The translations under genes and the position numbers were made by a program. The notes beneath the pieces were generated by a model. It saw nothing but the letters and a program-made list of their open reading frames with translations, was not told the origin of the DNA and ran no database searches. Shown here piece after piece: positions 1-5,261 of a stretch of DNA of 12,310 nucleotides (its first letter is position 1; every line of letters begins with the position of its first letter). The DNA is from Bacillota bacterium (GTDB taxonomy: Bacteria > Bacillota > Clostridia > Saccharofermentanales > Fastidiosipilaceae), in NCBI GenBank assembly GCA_023388205.1, contig JAEWGS010000119.1, forward strand, positions 1-12,310. Direction: 5' to 3'.

Positions 1-107
1 TTAATTACTTGTTAGCTTCTCACTTCGGAATTTCCGAAGCCCGTTCATTTCTTGTCGTTCACTGTTCAATTTTCAAGGTTTTCGCTCTCTTGCTCGTCGC
101 AAGGTGC
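1..107 (-). other. rRNA operon leader (5' part of transcript)
   Basis: Read on the minus strand, this stretch follows a promoter and contains AACCTTGAAAATTGAACAGT (61-80). That closely resembles the conserved element found in Bacillota rRNA leaders and 16S-23S spacers, where it acts in antitermination or rRNA processing. Downstream is an 8-bp perfect inverted repeat (23-30 with 32-39, CTTCGGAA/TTCCGAAG), a likely leader hairpin. No mature rRNA is in the window; I infer a 16S gene starting just left of position 1. A 23S leader is possible but less likely, because promoters sit immediately upstream and no 16S gene is present to the right. Confidence 0.7.
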
Positions 108-113
108 TTATCT

Positions 114-142
114 ATGTTACGCTGGTCAATCGCCGTTGTCAA
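114..142 (-). promoter_or_regulatory. rRNA promoter P2 (proximal)
   Basis: The minus strand shows a perfect -35 TTGACA (142-137), a 17-bp spacer and a -10 TAACAT (119-114, 4 of 6 matches). An A6 tract seven bases upstream of the -35 could serve as an UP element. The start of transcription would be near 107, leaving at least 107 nt of leader inside the window. Position, strength and the leader element downstream all fit a stable-RNA promoter. Confidence 0.7.
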
Positions 143-221
143 GAGGAAGTTTTTTCTCTTCATCTGTCCGGGCGTTTTAATTTCCCTTCGCCCCTCGGCG
201 GCTCAGCCGCAACGTCGATAT

Positions 222-250
222 ACTTTACCAGCCTACCCCCTCTTTGTCAT
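222..250 (-). promoter_or_regulatory. rRNA promoter P1 (distal)
   Basis: The minus strand shows -35 ATGACA (250-245, 5 of 6), a 17-bp spacer and -10 TAAAGT (227-222, 4 of 6) preceded by TGG, an extended -10. An A6 tract lies five bases upstream of the -35, mirroring P2. The -10 boxes of P1 and P2 are 108 bp apart, much like the tandem P1/P2 promoters of Bacillus rRNA operons. The match is good but is judged by eye only. Confidence 0.6.
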
Positions 251-351
251 CTCCCTTTTTTCGCTCGTTCGTCTTATCCGTGCGTTTTATCCCCCGCTCA
301 GTCGCTTCATCTGCTTACCCCCTGAATTCCTCGGCACGATCAGCTCCACCG

Positions 352-420
352 AGCACCTCTCGCTCACGCTCGCAGCAGCACCTCAGGCTCGCGCTCGCAG
401 CAGCACCTCGCGCTCGTAGC
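352..420. repeat. 25-bp noncoding tandem repeat, about 2.8 copies
   Basis: Units at 352-376 and 377-401 differ at 3 of 25 positions. A shortened third copy (402-420) lacks part of the middle, and a decayed AGCAAC start follows. Each unit opens with AGCACCTC and ends in GCTCGCAGC or a close variant. The repeat lies in the gene-free stretch upstream of the rRNA promoters. Open frames through it on the plus strand look like products of stop-poor repeat sequence rather than genes. Confidence 0.8.
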
Positions 421-647
421 AGCAACACTGCAAGCACCTTAAAAATGAGCTCCAAAATAATACCGCCGAGTTTTCAACGAACTTTCACTGGTATTCTCGG
501 ACTTAGGATCTCGACGCCTTCGCCCATCAACCCGACGCCTTCGCCCATCTTCCCTCGCTGATCATCTATTAAGAAAGTCAATCTATCCCTAGCAGTCTCA
601 ACACCGAATCCCCGCGCTTGCCGAATCACGGAACTTACTTTGCGCTT
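421..647. other. Gene-free spacer between metallophosphoesterase gene and repeat block
   Basis: I find no convincing gene, RNA or hairpin-plus-U-tract terminator here, although the upstream operon must end somewhere in this interval or run on towards the rRNA promoters. It holds a 17-bp direct repeat (listed separately). A TTGACT at 577-582 on the minus strand has no usable -10 at proper spacing. Confidence 0.6.
512..549. repeat. 17-bp direct repeat, 2 copies
   Basis: CGACGCCTTCGCCCATC occurs at 512-528 and again, identical, at 533-549, separated by four bases (period 21). It is noncoding and not related to the 25-bp repeat nearby. It adds to the local repeat load downstream of the metallophosphoesterase gene. 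Confidence 0.85.
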
Positions 648-1394
648 TTAATCCTCATCTACGCGCTGAGGCCAAAAAGCCACATGATCGCCCGCCACCA
701 TTTGATACCGAACCCCTCTGAGCACACCTTCGAAGCTTTCTTTTCCTGCATGGCCATGCAAATGTCCGTAAATCACGCGCTTAATACCACTTTCCTCAAT
801 CAAATCCGTCGCGCGATTTTGCTCGCAATCTCGACTAAAAGGTGGATAATGCAACATCAGCACCGTACGATTGGGATCGTTTTCGCCAGACTCCAGTCGC
901 GCTCGGACACGTTGCGTTACGCGCTCTAACTTTTGAAGCTCTCTTTCAAGGATCTTCGCGTCCTCTGCTTTTTCAAAGTCTCTTTCATTGGTCCAAAGGC
1001 GACATCCTGCGACAAGCCAAGGCGCGACCTGCGCTGACGCTTCTGCTGAAAGCTCTTTGAAATGTTCATCAATAAAATAAAGGCTCGTCAAAGCATGCGC
1101 CCGGGCAAAGCGCTCAACTTTGGACATACTCGTCCACCAATAATCATGATTGCCGCGAAGCAGAAGCTTTTTACCCGGCAGCTCATGGATCAGCTGCAAA
1201 TCAAGACGTGCCTGCTCCACATTGATCGCCCAAGAAATATCACCTGGAATCAAAAGCCAATCATCGGCGCCAAGCCTCGCTCGAACAGCCTTTTGAATTT
1301 TCTCATGGTGCTGATGCCAGACAGAGCCAAAACGATCCATGGGCTTATTGACCCCCAGACCCAGATGCAAATCAGAAAGTGCAAAAATGCGCAT
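648..1394 (-). CDS. Metallophosphoesterase (calcineurin-like, COG1768-type phosphohydrolase)
   Basis: Encodes 248 residues with a complete set of binuclear metallophosphoesterase motifs: SDLHLG near the start (D8, H10), PGDISW (D52), GNHDYWW (81-87), an LHYPP histidine (H182) and GHLHG (210-214). These ligate two metal ions for phosphoester hydrolysis. The GNHDYWW signature and the length resemble the uncharacterised COG1768 group; the substrate is unknown. There is no signal peptide, so it is probably cytosolic. The ATG at 1394 is chosen because GGAGG lies seven bases upstream. That site overlaps the uvrC stop codon, with only four bases between the two frames, so translation is likely coupled to uvrC. 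A TTG one codon earlier is a less likely start. No terminator is visible after the stop. Confidence 0.9.
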   Translation of the reverse strand: MRIFALSDLHLGLGVNKPMDRFGSVWHQHHEKIQKAVRARLGADDWLLIPGDISWAINVEQARLDLQLIHELPGKKLLLRGNHDYWWTSMSKVERFARAHALTSLYFIDEHFKELSAEASAQVAPWLVAGCRLWTNERDFEKAEDAKILERELQKLERVTQRVRARLESGENDPNRTVLMLHYPPFSRDCEQNRATDLIEESGIKRVIYGHLHGHAGKESFEGVLRGVRYQMVAGDHVAFWPQRVDED

Positions 1395-1398
1395 CAAG

Positions 1399-3768
1399 TC
1401 ACCTCCGAGATCGCGGTTTGGTCTTTTCTGCTTCGGCCTTTTCTAACTCAGCCTTTTCTGCTTCGGTCTTTTCTACTTCAGCCTTGTCTGCTTCGGCCCG
1501 CTCAAAAGAACCTTCGGCCTGCTCAAAAGAATCCTCGTCCCGCTCAGGGTGAAAGTAAAGAAAAATCTGCCTCGCCGTTTTTTCTCCTATATTAGGGCAA
1601 TGTTCCATCAGTTCTTCTAAACTGGCTTCGGCAACAGCTTTGATAGTTCCAAACGCGCGCATCAGATCCTTTCGGCGCGCAGGTCCAACGCCTGGAATAT
1701 CTTCGAGTTTGTAGCGCAGCATTTTTTTCTTGCGCAAAAGCTGATGATAACGGTTCGCCTGTCGGTGCACCTCGTTTTGTACCGCTGTCAAAAAGCGCAG
1801 CAAAATAAGCGCGCGATCTCTTTCTTGCTTTTGCTCCGTGCTTTTGAAGGCAAGTTCCGTGGGTGCAAGCAGTTCCGACTGGCTCGACTGTGTCAAAAGA
1901 CCGATGCGCTGCGCCAGTTCTTCAATTTCACCCGTTGGCTTGACCAAACCGCGCGTGCGGTGCCGATCGTCTTTGACCATACCGGCGATGGGGATATCAG
2001 AAAAACCCTCCTCTTTAAGTACGGCTTGAATCGTTAAAACGTGCTGACGGCCACCGTCTAGCAAAATCAGATCCGGTCTTGCGCCAAAATTCGTGTCGCC
2101 TTCTCGCAAATGCCGCAAACGTCGGCTCAAAGCCTCAGCCATCGCTCGGTAATCATCTTGCCCCTCTTGCTGCTGAATCTGAAAGTGCCGCGCCTGGTTT
2201 CTCGCCACCTTGCCTTGCTCAAAGACCACCATGCCACAGACAATCGCGTCTTGACCCAAATTCGCAACATCGTAAGCTTCGATGCGTTTCAAAGTTACTG
2301 GAAGCTGCAAACTTTCTTGCAAAAGACGCGGACCTTCCTGCGGATCGATCGCCAAAGCACCTCCGGCCAAGTGACTGCGGCGTTTGAGGTTCTGAGTCGC
2401 ATTCCTTTGCGCCATATCACAAAGCGCTTTCTTTTCACCGCGTTGCGGCAGCTCAATCCGAACTTTCTGTGTCCGTGCTGTGCTCCTATTTTGCTCGTTT
2501 CGAAGATAGGTCAGATAAGCTTCCATTTCTTCTTTTGGAAAAGCTCTCGCTGTTTCGGGCTCATGAGAGGGCGGCGCTTCGGGCCCCTGAGAGGTCGGCT
2601 CAGCTTGGTCACGCGCCGAGGCAATGTCCGAAGCCGTACACGCATCAGCCGTACGCGCATCAGCCGCCCGCGCATCAGCCGTACGCGCATCTGCCGCCCG
2701 CGCATCAATGAGCAACAAATTGGGGATTTGGTTCGCCTCTTGGTAGTATTGCAAGATAAAAGCGCGCAAAGCTTCTTGAGGATCGTCGATCGCTTCAATG
2801 AAATGTGTCGCAGTACCGCTGATCTTCCCGCCACGCACCTCCAATTTGAGCACGCACGCTTCCACTTCATTTTGCGCAAGGCTCAAGACATCACAGTCAT
2901 AATTTTGACTCAGCACAGCGATTTGCCGTTCAGACAGACGCGCCAAGGCCTGAAGACGATCTCGAGTCTTTGCGGCCCCTTCGAAATCCATCTTTTCAGC
3001 CTGCGCTTTCATCTGCTGCTCAAGGTCTTCCATAAGTCCCTGATAACGGCCTTCCAAAAAGCGACAAACCGACGCGCAAATAGCTCTGTAATCTTCTGGA
3101 GACACCTCACCCGTGCAAGGTGCAACACACTTCCCTATGTGATAGCGAATACAGGGACGCTCTTTGCCAATATCGCGAGGAAAAACTCTGCGGCAAGTTT
3201 TAAGCGGAAAAATCTCATGAATACTGCGCAGGGCCGCATTGAGATCTCCATTTAGATAAGGACCATAATAACGACAGCCCTCCTTTTGATCCGCCCCGAT
3301 CCGGTACGCTTTTTCGATCCGAGGATAAAGCTCATTCATCGTGATGCGCATATAAGGGTAGTCGCGGTCATCTTTAAGCAAAATATTATAGAAGGGCTGA
3401 TAACGTTTAATCAGGTTAGATTCTAGAACCAAAGCTTCTAGCTCGTTTTGGCAAACCAACCAGGAAAAATCGCGGATGCGCAAGATAAGCTCCTGGACCT
3501 TTGCTGCACCTTTGGGATTGGGGCCAAAGTAGCTGCGCAGGCGGTTTCTCAGATTCACGGCCTTTCCGACATAAAGGATCTTATCCTGATGGTCCTTCAT
3601 GAGGTACACGCCGGGGTTTTCGGGAACCAGGTCAAGGCGCGCATCAAAGTCCGCATCGTCACGCAAAACTTGAAGGCTAGAAAGATCCTCCGCCACGAAC
3701 GCATTCTCCGGCCGAGGCATATTGCGCAAAGAGGCGCGCGCTTGATTTTTTTTCTTTCGCTTCTTCAC
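1399..3768 (-). CDS. uvrC: UvrABC system protein C (excinuclease subunit) with repeat-bearing insertion and tail
   Basis: UvrC makes both incisions in nucleotide excision repair. Numbering from the chosen start (789 residues): GIY-YIG nuclease domain with GVY at 53-55 and YVG at 66-68 (3' incision); four cysteines at 192, 206, 214 and 218 matching the reported [4Fe-4S] site; UVR motif at about 245-276 for UvrB contact; RNase H-like domain with D500, D571 (DGG motif) and H668 (5' incision); HhH repeats at about 689-739. All key residues are present. It is about 180 residues longer than typical UvrC because of an insertion at about 355-410 and a charged tail at 743-789, both built on 15-bp DNA repeats. 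GTG at 3768 is preferred: AGAAAGGAG ends nine bases upstream, whereas the longer frame from GTG at 3810 has no ribosome site. Likely co-transcribed with the metallophosphoesterase gene. No convincing promoter was found. Confidence 0.95.
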   Translation of the reverse strand: MKKRKKKNQARASLRNMPRPENAFVAEDLSSLQVLRDDADFDARLDLVPENPGVYLMKDHQDKILYVGKAVNLRNRLRSYFGPNPKGAAKVQELILRIRDFSWLVCQNELEALVLESNLIKRYQPFYNILLKDDRDYPYMRITMNELYPRIEKAYRIGADQKEGCRYYGPYLNGDLNAALRSIHEIFPLKTCRRVFPRDIGKERPCIRYHIGKCVAPCTGEVSPEDYRAICASVCRFLEGRYQGLMEDLEQQMKAQAEKMDFEGAAKTRDRLQALARLSERQIAVLSQNYDCDVLSLAQNEVEACVLKLEVRGGKISGTATHFIEAIDDPQEALRAFILQYYQEANQIPNLLLIDARAADARTADARAADARTADACTASDIASARDQAEPTSQGPEAPPSHEPETARAFPKEEMEAYLTYLRNEQNRSTARTQKVRIELPQRGEKKALCDMAQRNATQNLKRRSHLAGGALAIDPQEGPRLLQESLQLPVTLKRIEAYDVANLGQDAIVCGMVVFEQGKVARNQARHFQIQQQEGQDDYRAMAEALSRRLRHLREGDTNFGARPDLILLDGGRQHVLTIQAVLKEEGFSDIPIAGMVKDDRHRTRGLVKPTGEIEELAQRIGLLTQSSQSELLAPTELAFKSTEQKQERDRALILLRFLTAVQNEVHRQANRYHQLLRKKKMLRYKLEDIPGVGPARRKDLMRAFGTIKAVAEASLEELMEHCPNIGEKTARQIFLYFHPERDEDSFEQAEGSFERAEADKAEVEKTEAEKAELEKAEAEKTKPRSRR
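1420..1536. repeat. In-frame 15-bp (x5) and 21-bp (x2) repeats in uvrC 3' end
   Basis: Five 15-bp units run 1420-1494, each encoding a variant of E-x-E-K-A/T on the minus strand. Two 21-bp units (1495-1515 and 1516-1536) encode the S-F-E-Q/R-A-E type segment. Together they form a highly charged, probably helical or disordered tail after the UvrC HhH domain. All units are multiples of three, so copy changes would keep the frame. Confidence 0.85.
2633..2707. repeat. In-frame 15-bp tandem repeat (x5) inside uvrC
   Basis: Five contiguous 15-bp units start at 2633, 2648, 2663, 2678 and 2693, with a core of GCCGTACGCGCATCA and one to three changes per copy. On the coding strand they encode alternating ADAR and TADA-type pentapeptides (residues about 355-379 of UvrC). 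They sit at the junction before the RNase H-like domain, where other UvrC proteins have only a short linker. Confidence 0.9.
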
Positions 3769-3927
3769 GCTCGGATGCTCCTTTCTAGAATTAGAATCAC
3801 TCAAAATCACTCAAAAAACGCTCTAAAGCCCTTGACCCATCAACTCTATCTCAAAATGCCCCCAAAGCGTGTCACTCAAGACGCTTGCGCTGGGCCGCCA
3901 TGCACACAAGCACCCGCTCACTGCCCC
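3769..3927. other. uvrC upstream region with 10-bp direct repeat and inverted repeat
   Basis: Contains a perfect tandem pair of ATCACTCAAA (3796-3805, 3806-3815) and an inverted repeat AAGCGT/ACGCTT (3865-3870 with 3881-3886, 10-base loop). A weak TCTAAT about 30 bp ahead of the start has no good -35. The uvrC promoter should lie here, but I cannot place it. The inverted repeat lacks a U-tract, so it is not an obvious terminator. Confidence 0.45.
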
Positions 3928-3964
3928 CAAATAAATAAAGCTCCCTGAAAATCCAGAGAGCTTT
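3928..3964 (-). terminator. Rho-independent terminator of the HPr-family gene
   Basis: On the minus strand an 11-bp stem (AAAGCTCTCTG with CAGGGAGCTTT, one G-U pair) encloses a six-base loop (3948-3953) and is followed by the U-rich stretch ATTTATTT. It begins 22 bases after the HPr-family stop codon and separates that gene from uvrC. Confidence 0.85.
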
Positions 3965-3986
3965 AACCATTTTTCAATCACACAAT

Positions 3987-4247
3987 TCAAAGTGTCGGCG
4001 CTTCCAAATATGAAACCAATTGTTTCAAGGCTTCCTCTTCATCTGCACCTTCCGCCGTGACCTCAAGCTCCATGCCACTAGAAATCCCAAGGCTCATCAC
4101 GCCCAACAGGCTCTTTGCATTTGCTCGACGCTCGCCACTTTGAAGCCATAAGCTGGAATTGAAGGTCGAAGCCTTTTGAATCAAAACAGCCACCGCCTTC
4201 ATTTCCAATTCTTCATCGCAATGAAAAATCACTTTTTTTGAAACCAT
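3987..4247 (-). CDS. HPr-family protein with Glu at position 15 (Crh-like)
   Basis: Encodes 86 residues, the normal HPr length. The Ser46 region is intact: NAKSLLGVMSLGI spans 43-55, with Ser46 in exactly the usual place. The PTS active site is not: the family's GLHARPA at 13-19 reads ELEMKAV, so His15 is Glu, Arg17 is Lys and Pro18 is Ala. It therefore should not carry phosphate from enzyme I to sugar permeases. In Bacillus, Crh (Gln15) likewise lacks His15 and works with CcpA after HPr kinase phosphorylates Ser46; a similar regulatory role is inferred. ATG at 4247 is chosen for its GGAGG site nine bases upstream. The gene has its own promoter and terminator, so it is probably monocistronic. 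No HPr kinase gene is in the window. An alternative is a PTS-unrelated role under another kinase. Confidence 0.88.
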   Translation of the reverse strand: MVSKKVIFHCDEELEMKAVAVLIQKASTFNSSLWLQSGERRANAKSLLGVMSLGISSGMELEVTAEGADEEEALKQLVSYLEAPTL

Positions 4248-4284
4248 GCGTTCGCTCCTCCATTGGAACATCCTGTGAAAATTG

Positions 4285-4314
4285 AGTATAGGACTTTGAA
4301 CGAAACACTGTCAA
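4285..4314 (-). promoter_or_regulatory. Sigma-A promoter of the HPr-family gene
   Basis: The minus strand shows a perfect -35 TTGACA (4314-4309), an 18-bp spacer and -10 TATACT (4290-4285, 5 of 6). The start of transcription would be near 4278, giving a leader of about 30 nt that carries the GGAGG ribosome site. This is among the best promoter matches in the window. No clear catabolite-responsive element was noticed around it. Confidence 0.8.
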
Positions 4315-4427
4315 AGCCTTCCTCGAATTTTCATAACTCAGTCCATCTCATTAAAGCTTTATCACCTCAAGCATCGATGAGCTCAAGGGTCCATAAGCTC
4401 AAAAACTTCCAAGTCTCTGTGCAAAAC

Positions 4428-5201
4428 TTACTTCATCGGCTGAATTTTGCGTTCAAACCAAGCGGCCAATTTATGAATGCCCGCGAAGTGCCAGTTGGCT
4501 TTTTTGTAATAGCCATAAACATAAACGCCTGCCAAGAAAAGGAAAATCAACTGCAAGACCGCATACCCAGGCAAATAAACCGTCCAGTACAAACGGCCTA
4601 AGAAAATCGCTTGCCAAACGAGTTTAAGAATATAGTACCCAGCCATCAGAACCATCGCCTGAGCAGCTGCCATGCGGAAATTTCGATCCTCTTTTTCAAA
4701 AACCAAAACCAAAATCGTCGCCAAGAAAATCAAAAGGCTCAACGTGTGCGACAGCCAAGGTGTCACGGCCACAAGCAAGAGCAAGAGGAAACAACGTTGT
4801 GCCGATTCACTGTTTTTGAAGATCGATGAGGCTTGGTCTAAGAGGGGCACGCGGCGTTGCTTCGATTCTTTTTTCAGGCGCTCGCCAACTTGCTCCAACT
4901 GTTCTTTGACCTTTGACTCAACGGACTTCGCCGTTTCAGCGGTTTGATGTCCGACGGACTTCGCTACTTCTACCGTCTGATGGCCAAGCACTTTTGCTGC
5001 TTCAGCCACTTGTGTGGAGGCCTCTTTGATCGCTTCTTTAGCGCTCGGCCCATCCGTTTCGGTCTCACTCGTCGGCACAGCGGTCGCCTCGGTCTGGGGG
5101 AGACTCACACCTGGATTCACATTGGGTTTCTCATCAGTTTGAGGCGTGTTGTTTAAGCCTTGAGCCCCTGTCGCTTGAGGAATTACATGCTGCTCTTCCA
5201 T
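4428..5201 (-). CDS. Uncharacterised membrane protein with amphipathic 11-residue repeats
   Basis: I do not recognise a named family member. The 257 residues divide into an acidic, Thr/Pro-rich N-terminal segment (1-55) without a signal peptide, a long charged helical segment (about 56-116) with an 11-residue repeat (VLGHQTVEVAK, then SVGHQTAETAK), and a hydrophobic C-terminal half. The hydrophobic stretches are 137-168 (one long or two short helices), 177-199 and 208-232. The E-K-x-x-R-x-x-x-A-x-Q-A pattern after the first one loosely recalls DUF4870/Tic20-like small membrane proteins; this is only a resemblance. ATG at 5201 has GAGG about nine bases upstream. A weak extended -10 promoter sits just before it; it could also be read from tsaB-rimI. 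No terminator follows. Confidence 0.75.
   Translation of the reverse strand: MEEQHVIPQATGAQGLNNTPQTDEKPNVNPGVSLPQTEATAVPTSETETDGPSAKEAIKEASTQVAEAAKVLGHQTVEVAKSVGHQTAETAKSVESKVKEQLEQVGERLKKESKQRRVPLLDQASSIFKNSESAQRCFLLLLLVAVTPWLSHTLSLLIFLATILVLVFEKEDRNFRMAAAQAMVLMAGYYILKLVWQAIFLGRLYWTVYLPGYAVLQLIFLFLAGVYVYGYYKKANWHFAGIHKLAAWFERKIQPMK
4921..4986. repeat. 33-bp in-frame tandem repeat in membrane protein gene
   Basis: Two 33-bp units (4921-4953 and 4954-4986) both begin ACGGACTTCGC and encode the two 11-residue copies around GHQT in the helical segment. They have diverged at several internal positions. An eleven-residue period is typical of amphipathic helices in apolipoprotein- or LEA-like proteins. 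Confidence 0.65.
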
Positions 5202-5232
5202 AAATTTTACCTCGCAATATTACTTTTCCTGA

Positions 5233-5261
5233 ATGATACCACAGCTGATCAAACTTCTAAC
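5233..5261 (-). promoter_or_regulatory. Candidate extended -10 promoter of the membrane protein gene
   Basis: The minus strand shows TGG followed by TATCAT (5238-5233, 5 of 6 matches to the -10) and a weak -35 GTTAGA (5261-5256) at 17-bp spacing. The -35 and spacer overlap the 3' end of tsaB-rimI. The predicted start of transcription is about 25 bases before the start codon. The extended -10 may compensate for the poor -35. Confidence 0.4.

Noticed and set aside
297..307. 11-base match between the rRNA upstream region and 12262-12272
   Set aside because: CTCAGTCGCTT occurs in both, but it is too short to exclude chance and the surrounding bases differ.
9..561. Overlapping plus-strand open frames near the left edge
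   Set aside because: Low-complexity Ser/Arg/Ala-rich products run through the rRNA promoters and the 25-bp repeat; they are a by-product of stop-poor repeat sequence.
577..600. TTGACT as a promoter in the gene-free spacer
   Set aside because: No -10-like hexamer occurs at 16-18 bp downstream on the minus strand.
2633..2707. Possible CRISPR-like array
   Set aside because: Repeats are contiguous 15-bp units without spacers and lie in frame within uvrC.
2110..3255. Long open frame (381 codons) on the plus strand
   Set aside because: It lies wholly antisense to uvrC, whose domains and catalytic residues are unmistakable. The antisense product has no recognisable motif and no convincing ribosome site.
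3766..3810. GTG at 3810 as the uvrC start
   Set aside because: No ribosome site precedes it, whereas AGAAAGGAG sits at correct spacing ahead of the GTG at 3768, nearer to the conserved N-terminus.
3864..3887. AAGCGT/ACGCTT inverted repeat as a second terminator
   Set aside because: Only a 6-bp stem, followed on the minus strand by a G-rich stretch rather than a U-tract; a proper terminator already lies upstream at 3928-3964.
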